48,754 nt of DNA from Cytophagaceae bacterium. GTDB taxonomy: Bacteria > Bacteroidota > Bacteroidia > Flavobacteriales > Flavobacteriaceae. Below the pieces are notes generated by a model. That model was not told the DNA's origin, ran no database searches, and worked only from the letters and a program-made list of their open reading frames with translations. Shown one piece after another: positions 1-9,209 of the stretch. The stretch covers positions 1 through 48,754 of the forward strand of contig PAUP01000106.1 of assembly GCA_002712765.1 (NCBI GenBank). The letters run 5' to 3'. The position numbers were made by a program, and so were the translations under genes. Position 1 is the first letter of the stretch, and every line of letters begins with the position of its first letter.

Positions 1-1653
1 AACAGCTTTGGACACCGATTTTGTTAATCTGGTAGCCAAAAGGGCTGCTATCATAAAAAATACACCTCCAAAAATAATGGCGTTAACCGCATTGTTATTC
101 AAAAAATTCTTAATGATAGGCCCAAAAGAAACAGTTTGTATCAACATGGGTATCACTATCATCATATTGACAATACCCATATACACTCCTCTTTTTTCCT
201 GCGGGATGACTTTGGATACCATGGCATAAGGTATCCCCATCATGGCCGCCCAGCCAATACCAAATAAAATCATTGGGATAAACAAGGCATATTCATTGGT
301 AATAAATGGCATACTGATCATGGCAATTGCGGCAAAGATCAAACTGACCACATATACATTTCTAGATCCGTACTTCTTGGCAAAAGGCACAAGGGCTAAG
401 GCCACAATCATGGTCACAAAATTATAAGTTCCATTCATTAAGCCGGTTTGTACGAGGGCTTCTTCAGATAACAGCTTGATATTTTGAGCAAAGTCTGTAT
501 CGGTTCTACTAATAACATCACCTATTCTACATGACTCTAATATACTTTTGTATTTGAGGTCGTCATCTGGGGTAATCCCCAATAAACTTTGACGCACCAT
601 TGGGGTAATAAATTGCCAATAAATAAAGAGCGCATACCACTGGAAAAAATATACTCCTGCCAGACGCCACATCATTTTTGGCATATCGCCTATGGCCTCG
701 GCGGCTTCTACAAAAGGGTTTAGCGTATCTCCTAATTTTTTGACGGCAGCACTATCGCGATTTTTCTTGATAATGCCATAGAGTATTTTTAGCCAGATCA
801 ATGCAATGACCAATACCACAATAACCAATACATTTACATTATCCATTAATGCTGGTATTACATAGCCCAGACCAAAACCAAGCGCTATAGGCAAGGCCAA
901 GATCACAAGCAAGACACTAATAATTTGTATAAAGGGATGTGGAGTGTCTTTTTTATACTGTTCGATTTCTGCCATCTCGTCGGGGGTGGGCGGGATCTCT
1001 GGTGTTTTCCAAACCGACCAAAGTACTGTACCTATAGATGCTAGGGCACCAAGAAAAAAGGAATAATAAACCCAAGTTGGGATTGCCGATACCGACTCAT
1101 CACACAAGCTAGCCCCTACCGTAGGATCTTCGCTAAAAAAGTGTTGAAAGACAAAAAGAGAGAAATTGGCAATAGTGATTCCAGCCCCTACAAACAGACT
1201 CTGCATTTGATACCCATAAGTAAGCTGGTCGTCATTTAATTTATCTCCAACAAAAGCCCGGTAAGGCTCCATAGCTGTGTTATTACCTGCATCCAATATC
1301 CAAAGTAACCCAACGGCAAACCAAAGACTAGGGCTATAAGGAAAAGCAAACAAACACAAACTCCCTAGTATGGCTCCTATTAAAAAAAAGGGTTTTCGCC
1401 TTCCTCCCCATTTAGGAATCCAGGTTTTATCACTTATCGCCCCAATGATAGGCTGAATAAGTAACCCAGTCACTGGTCCTGCCAGATTGAGTAACGGTAA
1501 CTCGGCGTGATCTGCACCTAAGAATGAAAAAATGGGGTTAACAGCGGTTTGCTGTAACCCAAAACTAAATTGGATTCCAAAGAATCCGACATTCATATTC
1601 CAAATCTGCCAAAAGGAAAGTTTTGGTTTCTTAATATAGTCTGAAACTTTCAT
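1..1653 (-). CDS. SLC45/GPH-type MFS sugar transporter (3' end cut by window)
   Basis: An uninterrupted frame runs from an ATG at 1653 to the window edge, giving 551 visible codons without a stop. The protein is a polytopic inner-membrane carrier. Near the N-terminus it has the pattern GPVTGLLIQP followed by an SDKTWIPKWGGRRKP loop, which is the cytoplasmic loop signature of the SLC45/sucrose-maltose symporter branch of the major facilitator superfamily. A further conserved stretch, NNTAMEPYRAFVGD, is also typical of that branch. In Bacteroidota such carriers usually sit in maltose or sucrose utilisation loci and import disaccharides with protons; the substrate here is inferred. A LacI-type operator-like palindrome lies about 165 bp upstream of the start, consistent with sugar-responsive control. 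The rest of a sugar locus, if present, would lie to the left of the window. Confidence 0.82.
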   Translation of the reverse strand, partial: MKVSDYIKKPKLSFWQIWNMNVGFFGIQFSFGLQQTAVNPIFSFLGADHAELPLLNLAGPVTGLLIQPIIGAISDKTWIPKWGGRRKPFFLIGAILGSLCLFAFPYSPSLWFAVGLLWILDAGNNTAMEPYRAFVGDKLNDDQLTYGYQMQSLFVGAGITIANFSLFVFQHFFSEDPTVGASLCDESVSAIPTWVYYSFFLGALASIGTVLWSVWKTPEIPPTPDEMAEIEQYKKDTPHPFIQIISVLLVILALPIALGFGLGYVIPALMDNVNVLVIVVLVIALIWLKILYGIIKKNRDSAAVKKLGDTLNPFVEAAEAIGDMPKMMWRLAGVYFFQWYALFIYWQFITPMVRQSLLGITPDDDLKYKSILESCRIGDVISRTDTDFAQNIKLLSEEALVQTGLMNGTYNFVTMIVALALVPFAKKYGSRNVYVVSLIFAAIAMISMPFITNEYALFIPMILFGIGWAAMMGIPYAMVSKVIPQEKRGVYMGIVNMMIVIPMLIQTVSFGPIIKNFLNNNAVNAIIFGGVFFMIAALLATRLTKSVSKAV

Positions 1654-1815
1654 ACGCTGAGGTAGCTAATTAATCTTAGGATGGGTTCTGTGCAAAAAAA
1701 TAGACCGTTCGACAAAATGACGCTATAGGTCAAATGTGAACGCTATCGCATTTCAATATACAATTTTGCCCCAAAAATGCAGTCGCAAGTATTTAAGAAA
1801 ACCAAGAAATTCTAA

Positions 1816-1831
1816 ACGAAAACGATTTCGT
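1816..1831. promoter_or_regulatory. LacI-family operator-like palindrome
   Basis: ACGAAAACGATTTCGT matches its own reverse complement at 14 of 16 positions; only the pair flanking the central CG differs. A central CG flanked by AAA/TTT and outer CG pairs is the classic LacI/PurR/MalR-family operator layout. It lies in the 252-bp gap between the DUF2807 gene and the sugar transporter, and the transporter is the only gene starting from this gap. Apart from this site I see no clear promoter in the gap. Confidence 0.5.
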
Positions 1832-1905
1832 AAGTAGCTCTAAGTGTCGAGACTATACTTTTTGACCCAGAAAAATAGGATTTTGCTATTACGCTCGGTG
1901 CTGTC

Positions 1906-2652
1906 CTACTCAAAAATTAGTCTTCCTGTAAACTCTTCACTCACTTGGACAACGGCAGGACGCGAAACAGAAAGAACATCGCCTGTAGCCAAAATACGTC
2001 CTTTTATGGATTGCTGTGGGTTTACAATCATGGCATTGGCCCCTCTGTGAAAGAGAGTTAAACTATCTATCGCGAGCAAGCGGCCTTCAAAACGCGGATA
2101 TTCGTCTGCAAAACTTATGGCCGCGTGGGTAGTGGTGCCTGTAAGGTAAAAAACACTTAGTCCGTTGGCTTGTACAATGAGATCCTCACAGTCTAGATCG
2201 AGGTAAAAATCACCACTTTTACGACTATCGGTTACCCCGCCAGAAGAGTCACTGCGCAATACCAATTCTGGAAAAGACAGTCTGCCTATTCCACGCACAT
2301 CATAGGCCGAACTATTTCTGATTTCGGTAAGTATAGGTGTTGTAACCCGAATCGTAGTAAGCCCGTAATCCCGTACTAGATTACAACTCGTATTGTCTTG
2401 TAAGACCAAGGTTTGGTCCTGAACACTCACCACCACCTGATCTAGTAGATTTTGACCTGTGGTAACCCTAACTTCTTGTACATCTCCTTGAGCAATCTCC
2501 AAAATAATATCATCTTCAAAACGGATCTTTGAAAAAGCAGCTACGGTAACATTTTCTGTCACGGGATCTCCCCCAGTTTTAAAACAATCGTCTAGCTCTT
2601 TTGGCGCACAGCCCAAACAAAAGAGGATAACTATTAAAAAAGGATATCTCAT
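1906..2652 (-). CDS. DUF2807 (head GIN domain) lipoprotein
   Basis: 248 residues beginning with a lipoprotein signal (CLGC lipobox, Cys about residue 15), so it is probably anchored in the outer or inner membrane facing the periplasm. The rest is a repetitive beta-strand pattern (for example FSKIRFEDDIILEI and LTEIRNSSAYDVRG), typical of the DUF2807 putative auto-transporter adhesin/head GIN domain, a right-handed beta-helix-like fold common in Bacteroidota. Molecular function is unknown for the family. It follows the PagL-like gene with a gap of only 3 nt, so the two are almost certainly co-transcribed and may both act at the outer membrane. Confidence 0.75.
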   Translation of the reverse strand: MRYPFLIVILFCLGCAPKELDDCFKTGGDPVTENVTVAAFSKIRFEDDIILEIAQGDVQEVRVTTGQNLLDQVVVSVQDQTLVLQDNTSCNLVRDYGLTTIRVTTPILTEIRNSSAYDVRGIGRLSFPELVLRSDSSGGVTDSRKSGDFYLDLDCEDLIVQANGLSVFYLTGTTTHAAISFADEYPRFEGRLLAIDSLTLFHRGANAMIVNPQQSIKGRILATGDVLSVSRPAVVQVSEEFTGRLIFE

Positions 2653-2655
2653 AAC

Positions 2656-3744
2656 TTATAATTTAAATCCAATTCCCACTTCGAGAGCTTCTGCTTTGGC
2701 TCCATGTGTTTTTAAGGTGGTCGATACATAAAGCTTTCGCGAAATATCGTATTGAAGCCCAAAACGTTGATAAAAACGTCCTTCAAAATCGTAAGGATAG
2801 TATACATAATAGCCCAACTGCGCCAAAAATGACAATCTATTGATGTGCAATTGATATCCAGCAAATACCCCAACCCTTTGAAAATCGGTGTTGGGGGTTA
2901 CTCTATTAGGGAATGCCACTTCTAAAAAGGCGATTTCCTTTTCTAAAAACCGCGCGTGAAAATACTCACTACCCAGCATGACTGTACTCAAAAAAGACAA
3001 GCGTTTTCTAGCCATCGCTGATACTACAAAAAAAGGATGCTGTCCCAAACCCACAAAATCACTTTCGTTAAGGCCTCCTCTTAGTACTAAGTCAAATTTT
3101 ATTGGACTTCTAAGCGCTTCTTCTTTTGCCGCTTCGTTATAATCAGGGGTTGTACTAGCTCGAGGTTTGTACTGTACTCCAATGTTAAAAGCAAAGGTAT
3201 TGGTACTGGCATTGGGAGCTTTAAAATTGGCGTTAGAAAAATGGATAAGCTGTATCCCAAACTGCACTGCCAAAGTAGTAGTCAAGGGCTGATCATAATT
3301 GAGCATCATATAGGTAGAACTTAGCAATCTACTACCATAGGCATTATTTTTAAAATTGTCTTCCAGATCAAAAGGACGGGTCGCATAGGCGATACCCTGG
3401 CCAATGCGAAAGGTCATATGTCGTTTAAAAAAGTAAAAGGTGTAATGCCCGTAAATACCATAGGTATTGCCCAAACGCTCGTCTTTGGCATTGTGATGTA
3501 TCAAAGACAGGCCATAATCAGGATAATTAAACACACTTTGCCAACGCTCTTTACCATAGGTCTTTTTACTGTAACTCAAGGTAAATCCTTCTGGGTGTCC
3601 GGTTACGAGATGGGCAATATCTTTATTGTGTCTCAAAATAGTACCGTAAAAATAAGAGGCGTCCCATTGGTATTGCTCACGATCAGTCTGGGCTGTGACA
3701 GCAAATGACATACATAACAAAAGAAGGGTGAGTTTTTTGACCAT
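2656..3744 (-). CDS. PagL-like acyloxyacyl hydrolase family outer-membrane protein
   Basis: About 362 residues with a cleavable signal peptide ending near AVTAQ, followed by alternating beta-strand sequence and a C-terminus ending in GIGFKL, as expected of an outer-membrane beta-barrel. The motif LIHFSNANFKAPN near residue 168 matches the His-x-Ser-Asn-Ala active-site segment of PagL lipid A 3-O-deacylases (acyloxyacyl hydrolase family). The acidic third member of the triad, expected roughly a dozen residues after the Ser, appears as Asn in my hand alignment, so activity is uncertain. I chose the ATG at 3744 over an in-frame GTG two codons earlier. The C-terminal half is longer than classical PagL. 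The neighbour downstream is a DUF2807 lipoprotein; QueG and P450 lie upstream on the same strand. Confidence 0.68.
   Translation of the reverse strand: MVKKLTLLLLCMSFAVTAQTDREQYQWDASYFYGTILRHNKDIAHLVTGHPEGFTLSYSKKTYGKERWQSVFNYPDYGLSLIHHNAKDERLGNTYGIYGHYTFYFFKRHMTFRIGQGIAYATRPFDLEDNFKNNAYGSRLLSSTYMMLNYDQPLTTTLAVQFGIQLIHFSNANFKAPNASTNTFAFNIGVQYKPRASTTPDYNEAAKEEALRSPIKFDLVLRGGLNESDFVGLGQHPFFVVSAMARKRLSFLSTVMLGSEYFHARFLEKEIAFLEVAFPNRVTPNTDFQRVGVFAGYQLHINRLSFLAQLGYYVYYPYDFEGRFYQRFGLQYDISRKLYVSTTLKTHGAKAEALEVGIGFKL
2733..2744. repeat. Degenerate palindrome copy (12 of 14 bp)
   Basis: GCTTTCGCGAAA followed by TA instead of GC. Inside the PagL-like gene, read as ISRKL. Confidence 0.6.
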
Positions 3745-3763
3745 TACCACAACACAGGAATTA

Positions 3764-4690
3764 CTAGGAATCTAAAAAACGGATATTGCGTTGCAAACCA
3801 TTGTATTTGGTACGCTTTACCGCCGATTTTTGAAAAATCTCAGCAAAGACCTCTTGCGTCATCTCTTCCCAGTCTTCTCTAGAGAATTCCAGCAATCTGG
3901 GGTCGGGTTGAAACAAGGGCTGGTTGTGCGCTGTACTAAAGCGATTCCAAGGGCATACATCCTGACAGATATCACACCCAAAAATCCAATCGTCATAGGT
4001 CGCTTTCGCGGAAGCGGGAATAGCCTCCTTTAACTCAATAGTATAATAGCTTATACACTTACTGCCGTCTACCTGATAAGGTGCTGCAATCGCATCGGTA
4101 GGACAGGCATCGATACAGGCGGTACAACTGCCACAATGATCTGTAACGGGGTGGTCATATTCAAATTCGACATCCAAAATGAGCTCAGCAATAAAGTAAA
4201 AAGAGCCCGCTTTTTTGGATAATACATTGGTATGCTTGCCCATCCACCCTAAGCCACTTTTGACCGCCCAAGCTTTGTCCAGAACAGGGGCGCTATCTAC
4301 AAAAACACGTCCGTTTATATCCCCAATTTGGGCTTGAAGCGTGTGCATCAATTCTTTTAATTTATCCTTGATGACAAAATGGTAATCACGACCATAGGCA
4401 TATTTAGAAATCTGATAGCTATCCTCTCGTTGGGTTGCCGACGGAAAATAATTATACAATAGCGAAACCACACTCTTAGAACCTTCAACGAGTTTGGTAG
4501 GGTCTAAACGCATATCAAAATGATTTTCCATATAAGACATCTTCCCGTGTCGCTGTTGGTGTAGCCATGCCTCCAACCTGGGCGCCTCTTCTTCCAAAAA
4601 TCCAGCCTTAGAAATACCACATGACATAAACCCTAAACGCTTGGCTTCGGCTTTGATCAATTGTGTGTATTTGCTTCGGTTTTCAATCAT
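3764..4690 (-). CDS. queG: Epoxyqueuosine reductase QueG
   Basis: 308 residues. QueG reduces epoxyqueuosine to queuosine at wobble position 34 of tRNAs with GUN anticodons, using a cobalamin cofactor and two 4Fe-4S clusters in the cytoplasm. The two ferredoxin-like cysteine sets are visible as [16 protein letters not shown] and [11 protein letters not shown], and the upstream segment [21 protein letters not shown] is the characteristic active-site region. The protein is shorter than the roughly 380-residue E. coli enzyme because it lacks the C-terminal HEAT-like extension, as is usual in Bacteroidota. Its ATG overlaps the stop of the upstream P450 gene by 4 nt (ATGA), which implies translational coupling. 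Confidence 0.93.
   Translation of the reverse strand: MIENRSKYTQLIKAEAKRLGFMSCGISKAGFLEEEAPRLEAWLHQQRHGKMSYMENHFDMRLDPTKLVEGSKSVVSLLYNYFPSATQREDSYQISKYAYGRDYHFVIKDKLKELMHTLQAQIGDINGRVFVDSAPVLDKAWAVKSGLGWMGKHTNVLSKKAGSFYFIAELILDVEFEYDHPVTDHCGSCTACIDACPTDAIAAPYQVDGSKCISYYTIELKEAIPASAKATYDDWIFGCDICQDVCPWNRFSTAHNQPLFQPDPRLLEFSREDWEEMTQEVFAEIFQKSAVKRTKYNGLQRNIRFLDS
4002..4015. repeat. Degenerate palindrome copy (13 of 14 bp)
   Basis: GCTTTCGCGGAAGC, one mismatch. Inside queG, read as ASAKA. Confidence 0.65.
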
Positions 4691-6036
4691 GGGGTTCTGG
4701 CTACAAAGGTAAGAACAGCATTTTTAGGTTTTAAGGTAATCATAGGTTTGATCTGAATCGGGCTAGTCTTGGCTGCTATTTGATATCTTTTGATTAGCTC
4801 ACAAAGGGTTAGAATCATCTCATACATCGCAAAGTTGTTTCCGATGCACATTCTCGGGCCGGCCCCAAACGGAAAATAAGCGGGATGTTTCATCCCTGCA
4901 TTATCAGCAAATCGATCGGGGTCAAAAGCGAGCGGATTTTCCCAATAGTCTTTGTGTTTATGAATCTCAATGACCGAAAATAATAGGTTTGATCCCTTAT
5001 CGATCTCCATATCGTTATAGCTATCTGATTCATAATTGACGCGATCTATAAAATAAGCAGGTGGATACAAACGCATGGCCTCTTCTACTACTTGTTTGAT
5101 ATAGGTCATCGATTTGATAAGGTGCATGATCTGATCGTCTGAAGAGGGTGATTCTTCTTGATCTTTGGCGTAGGTAGTATAGGCATCAAACATACGTTGT
5201 TGTACCTCGGGATGTCTGGCCAAGAGCTCTGCGGTAAAGGTGAGGGCATTAGAAGTAGTTTCGTGCCCCGCGACAAAAAGTATGAGTATTTCGTCTATGA
5301 GTTGCTGCTCACTCATGGCAGTCCCGTCATCGTAGCGCGCTTCCAAGAGCATATCTAATAAATCTCCATATCGCTGCTCTGAGGCCTTGCGCTCATTGAT
5401 AAATTCTCGTAGTATTTCGCGTCCTTCCTGAGCTAATTCTAAATGCTTTTTTATTGGTCCTCCATACTTAAAATACCAGCGTTTATAGGGCTGTCGTAAT
5501 TCTTTGACCAACATCTGTTGAGCCGCCTCGGTGATATGTTGTAACCGATCTATCTTTTTTCGATCAATATGGGTACTAAACAAGGCTTTTACCACCGTTT
5601 GAAAGGCGAGATCGTTAAAAATAGGGAAGATATCTATAGGCGTATCGGGTGTAATACGATCTAGTTCGGTATGAATGGCGCTTTGAACCTTTTCTAATAA
5701 AGTAGCCAAGGTCTTTTTATGAAAGGCTGGTTGTATTAATTTTCGCTGCGTTTTCCACAATTGTTCCTCTGAGGTCAACAAGCCCTTCCCAACATACTTT
5801 GCCAATTGCTTGGTTTGAATATCTGATTTATGATAATTACGCTGATTCTTTTGCAAAGCATAGATAGCAAACCCAGGATCTCTAGAAAATACCACGCTTT
5901 GATTAAGACCTAGCTTTAAGCGAAAGGTATCTCCTTTGGCTTCAAAATTTTTATGATGAAACGGCAAGGGGTTTTTGACAATACTGCGCGCGTTCATCAA
6001 AAATCGTATCATCGGAACGGTGGGTATTGTGCTCAT
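4687..6036 (-). CDS. Cytochrome P450
   Basis: 449 residues from the ATG at 6036; an in-frame TTG four codons upstream is the alternative. Visible hallmarks are the I-helix AGHETT at residues 256-261, which activates oxygen, the K-helix ExxR (EAMR) at 319-322, and the heme-ligand loop [11 protein letters not shown] with Cys near 397. No reductase domain is fused, so it needs separate ferredoxin or flavodoxin partners. The N-terminus lacks a convincing membrane anchor, as in most soluble bacterial P450s. Overall pattern resembles the CYP4/CYP102-like fatty-acid or terpenoid hydroxylases, but the substrate cannot be told from sequence. It overlaps queG by 4 nt and follows ruvB by 53 nt. Confidence 0.92.
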   Translation of the reverse strand: MSTIPTVPMIRFLMNARSIVKNPLPFHHKNFEAKGDTFRLKLGLNQSVVFSRDPGFAIYALQKNQRNYHKSDIQTKQLAKYVGKGLLTSEEQLWKTQRKLIQPAFHKKTLATLLEKVQSAIHTELDRITPDTPIDIFPIFNDLAFQTVVKALFSTHIDRKKIDRLQHITEAAQQMLVKELRQPYKRWYFKYGGPIKKHLELAQEGREILREFINERKASEQRYGDLLDMLLEARYDDGTAMSEQQLIDEILILFVAGHETTSNALTFTAELLARHPEVQQRMFDAYTTYAKDQEESPSSDDQIMHLIKSMTYIKQVVEEAMRLYPPAYFIDRVNYESDSYNDMEIDKGSNLLFSVIEIHKHKDYWENPLAFDPDRFADNAGMKHPAYFPFGAGPRMCIGNNFAMYEMILTLCELIKRYQIAAKTSPIQIKPMITLKPKNAVLTFVARTP

Positions 6037-6089
6037 AGTTTTAGGCAATCAAAGGTGTTAGTGATGGAATAATCGAAGGACTTCGGCAA

Positions 6090-7112
6090 CTAAAACAAGC
6101 CACCCTGAGAAGGCCCTTTGACTATACCTAAATGCTCATAGGCCGCTGCAGTAACTTCTCTACCTCTAGGAGTACGCATAATAAAACCTTGCTGAATCAA
6201 AAAGGGCTCATATACTTCTTCTATGGTTTCGGCGCTCTCAGAAACTGCGGTGGCTAGGGTGGTAATTCCTACTGGCCCTCCCTTAAACTTCTCTATGATG
6301 GTGCGTAGGATCTTATTGTCCATTTCGTCTAGACCATGTGCGTCTACATGTAGCGCTTCAAGGCTATATTTCGCAATAGCGATATCAATATGACCATCGC
6401 CCTTGATCTGGGCAAAATCTCTTACGCGTCGCAATAGGGCATTGGCAATACGAGGTGTACCTCGACTACGCCCTGCAATTTCTATTGCCGCTTCCATAGA
6501 GATAGGTACTCTAAGTATAGAAGAACTGCGTTGTACAATAGAGGTCAATAATTCTGTACTGTAATATTGAAGTCTGGAAGCAATACCAAATCGCGCCCGC
6601 ATAGGAGCGGTAAGCAGTCCTGATCTTGTGGTGGCCCCGACTAAGGTAAAAGGGTTGAGTTCTATCTGAACAGATCGCGCATTGGGCCCAGTCTCAATCA
6701 TGATATCGATGCGATAGTCTTCCATCGCCGAATACAGATACTCTTCTACAATAGGGCTCAAACGATGTATTTCATCTATAAATAAAACATCGCGCTCTTC
6801 TAGGTTTGTGAGTAGGCCTGCCAGATCTCCTGGCTTGTCTAAGACCGGTCCAGAAGTAATTTTAATATTTACCCCAAGTTCGTTGGCCAGAATATTGGCC
6901 AAGGTGGTTTTACCTAGTCCTGGAGGACCATGAAAAAGGGTATGATCTAAGGCCTCACCACGCAGATTAGCCGCTTGTACAAAAATCTGTAAATTCTCTA
7001 ATACTTGATCCTGTCCTGTAAAATCTTCAAAAGAAAGTGGGCGTAAGGCTCTTTCTACATCTAATTCTTCATTAGAATAACCGCTACTTGTAGGATCTAA
7101 GTGTTCGTTCAT
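6090..7112 (-). CDS. ruvB: Holliday junction branch migration ATPase RuvB
   Basis: 340 residues from the ATG at 7112 (MNEHLDPTS). A longer reading from a TTG at 7169 is rejected because a good promoter -7 box (7157-7164) lies inside it and the 340-residue length fits the family. RuvB is the hexameric AAA+ motor that, with RuvA and RuvC, drives branch migration of Holliday junctions during recombinational repair. Walker [10 protein letters not shown], Walker B DEIH, sensor segment [18 protein letters not shown] and the C-terminal winged-helix end [10 protein letters not shown] are all visible. ruvA and ruvC are not adjacent. Confidence 0.97.
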   Translation of the reverse strand: MNEHLDPTSSGYSNEELDVERALRPLSFEDFTGQDQVLENLQIFVQAANLRGEALDHTLFHGPPGLGKTTLANILANELGVNIKITSGPVLDKPGDLAGLLTNLEERDVLFIDEIHRLSPIVEEYLYSAMEDYRIDIMIETGPNARSVQIELNPFTLVGATTRSGLLTAPMRARFGIASRLQYYSTELLTSIVQRSSSILRVPISMEAAIEIAGRSRGTPRIANALLRRVRDFAQIKGDGHIDIAIAKYSLEALHVDAHGLDEMDNKILRTIIEKFKGGPVGITTLATAVSESAETIEEVYEPFLIQQGFIMRTPRGREVTAAAYEHLGIVKGPSQGGLF

Positions 7113-7156
7113 CAGGCTAGTGAGGCTTTTGAGATAATTGTACTGTGGTACTGCCA

Positions 7157-7183
7157 CAAATATAAGCAAACTTGCACTGGCAA
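7157..7183 (-). promoter_or_regulatory. Promoter of ruvB
   Basis: On the minus strand TTG is followed 16 nt later by TATATTTG (7157-7164), matching the Bacteroidota primary-sigma -7 consensus TAnnTTTG. The start would lie about 40 nt upstream of the ruvB ATG at 7112. Confidence 0.6.
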
Positions 7184-7300
7184 TATAGCTCGTTATTCTG
7201 GTGAATATGCTAGTTGGCGTTCATATTGATCACCTGATCTTGACACTTTCTAAGCGTGAAACGATGTTATAAAACGGCATATAACTCAAAAATTAATAAC

Positions 7301-7334
7301 AAAAAACCCCACTTGGAAACAAGTGGGGTTTTTT
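7301..7334. terminator. Bidirectional intrinsic terminator after coxA
   Basis: A perfect 14-bp inverted repeat, AAAAAACCCCACTT / AAGTGGGGTTTTTT, with a 6-nt loop. It sits 18 nt beyond the coxA stop on the minus strand. The A-run on one side and T-run on the other make it functional in both directions, ending the act-cox operon. Confidence 0.92.
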
Positions 7335-7351
7335 ATATAAGATCAAAATTG

Positions 7352-9178
7352 CTAGTGATGCATTTCTTCTTCGTTATCCTGCAGGGGTATGTGCTGTGGC
7401 ACAAAGTCCTGACCAGGGATGACATAATCACTTTCGTCTTTGTTTAATTTACTGTAGTCATAAGCCCAACGGTGTACTTCTGGTATGGGTCCATCCCAGT
7501 TACCGTGAATGTGCTTCACCTCGGCAGTCCACTCTAGGGTGTTAGAGTCCCAAGGATTTTTAGGTCCTACCTTACCATAGAACATAGAGTGCACAAAATT
7601 GTATAAGAATACCAATTGTGCTGCTGCTGTGATAAAGGCAAATATGGTAATGGCCACATTGACATCAATCAAATCGTCAAAGTATGGGAAAGCTGAGTTT
7701 GTATAATAACGTCTTGGTAATCCTGCCATACCAATAAAGTGCATCGGGAAGAAAATTCCGTAAGCGCCAATGACTGTTATCCAGAAGTGTACATACCCCA
7801 GGTTTTTGTTCATCATACGACCTTCAAACATTTTAGGGAACCAGTGATACACCCCTGCAAATAAACCGTAGAGTGCCGATATACCCATTACCAGGTGGAA
7901 GTGAGCTACCACAAAGTAGGTATCATGCACATTAATATCTAAGGTACTATCACCAAGAATAATCCCAGTCAAACCACCAGAAATAAAGGTAGACACCAAT
8001 CCTATAGAGAATAGCATCCCTGGATTAAACTGTAGATTTCCTTTCCACAAGGTAGTAATATAGTTAAATGCTTTTACCGCTGAAGGAATCGCGATCAATA
8101 GGGTGGTAAAGGTAAATACCGAACCTAAAAATGGATTCATCCCTGAGATAAACATATGGTGACCCCAAACAATAGTTGATAAGAAAGCGATCGCCAAAAT
8201 AGAAGCTACCATAGCACGATAACCAAAGATTGGTTTACGTGAGTTGGTCGCAATAACTTCTGAGGTGATACCCAGTGCTGGTAATAATACGATATATACT
8301 TCTGGGTGTCCTAAGAACCAGAACAAGTGCTCAAACAATACAGGAGAACCTCCCGAATTGTGTAAAACTTCTCCTCCAATATAAATATCTGATAAGAAGA
8401 ACGACGTACCAAAACTTCTATCCATGATGAGCATTAAAGCAGCCGATAATAATACGGGGAACGATACCACACCAATGATAGCTGTTACAAAGAAAGCCCA
8501 AATCGTAAGTGGTAAACGCGTCATGCTCATCCCTTTTGTACGTAGGTTGATTACTGTCACGATATAGTTAAGAGATCCTAAAAGCGAAGAAGCAATAAAG
8601 ATCGCCATAGATACCAACCATAAGGTCATACCTAAACCTGAAGCAGGAATACTGTTAGGTAAGGCACTCAAGGGAGGATATATGGTCCAACCTGCGGCGG
8701 CCGGTCCAGACTCTACAAATAAAGAGAGTACCATGATAACAGAAGAGATAAAAAATAACCAATAGGACACCATATTTAAGAATCCTGAGGCCATATCTCG
8801 CGCTCCAATCTGTAACGGAATAAGTAAGTTACTAAAAGTACCACTTAGACCCGCTGTAAGTACAAAGAATACCATGATGGTACCGTGAATTGTTACTAAG
8901 GCCAAGTAAATATTGGGATCCATTACTCCGTCCTTACCCCAATCTCCTAAAAAGATTTCGAAGGCGGTAAACTGATGATCTGGCCATGCCAATTGTAAAC
9001 GAAACAATAAGGACATTGCAATACCAATAATACCCATAATCAAACCGGTAATTAAGTATTGCTTAGAAATCATTTTATGATCGGTACTAAAAATGTACTT
9101 CTCAATAAACGTTTGCTCGTGGTGATGATGCCCGTGATCGTCGTGTGAATGATCTGCTGTTAATGCGTGCTCTGACAT
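7352..9178 (-). CDS. coxA: Cytochrome c oxidase subunit I (heme-copper oxidase)
   Basis: 608 residues and about 12 membrane helices. It is the catalytic subunit that reduces O2 to water and pumps protons. Motifs visible: the CuB/cross-linked Tyr segment WFLGHPEVYIVLLPALG, the histidine pair WGHHMF, and heme-ligand HDTYFVVAHFHLVMG. This fits an A-family (aa3-type) oxidase. The N-terminus is rich in His and Asp (HSHDDHGHHHHEQ), a possible metal-binding tail. It is the last gene of the operon, 31 nt after coxB, and a strong terminator follows. No subunit III or assembly gene is attached here. Confidence 0.97.
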   Translation of the reverse strand: MSEHALTADHSHDDHGHHHHEQTFIEKYIFSTDHKMISKQYLITGLIMGIIGIAMSLLFRLQLAWPDHQFTAFEIFLGDWGKDGVMDPNIYLALVTIHGTIMVFFVLTAGLSGTFSNLLIPLQIGARDMASGFLNMVSYWLFFISSVIMVLSLFVESGPAAAGWTIYPPLSALPNSIPASGLGMTLWLVSMAIFIASSLLGSLNYIVTVINLRTKGMSMTRLPLTIWAFFVTAIIGVVSFPVLLSAALMLIMDRSFGTSFFLSDIYIGGEVLHNSGGSPVLFEHLFWFLGHPEVYIVLLPALGITSEVIATNSRKPIFGYRAMVASILAIAFLSTIVWGHHMFISGMNPFLGSVFTFTTLLIAIPSAVKAFNYITTLWKGNLQFNPGMLFSIGLVSTFISGGLTGIILGDSTLDINVHDTYFVVAHFHLVMGISALYGLFAGVYHWFPKMFEGRMMNKNLGYVHFWITVIGAYGIFFPMHFIGMAGLPRRYYTNSAFPYFDDLIDVNVAITIFAFITAAAQLVFLYNFVHSMFYGKVGPKNPWDSNTLEWTAEVKHIHGNWDGPIPEVHRWAYDYSKLNKDESDYVIPGQDFVPQHIPLQDNEEEMHH

Positions 9179-9209
9179 AATCTTAATGCTTTAATTAATT
9201 TTTCTTTTT

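Noticed and set aside
1844-2050. Small plus-strand frame near the DUF2807 gene
   Set aside because: It runs mostly antisense to the DUF2807 gene, with no sensible protein features.
7113-7169. Longer RuvB starting at TTG 7169
   Set aside because: The extension covers the ruvB promoter -7 box and is not part of the family's normal N-terminus.
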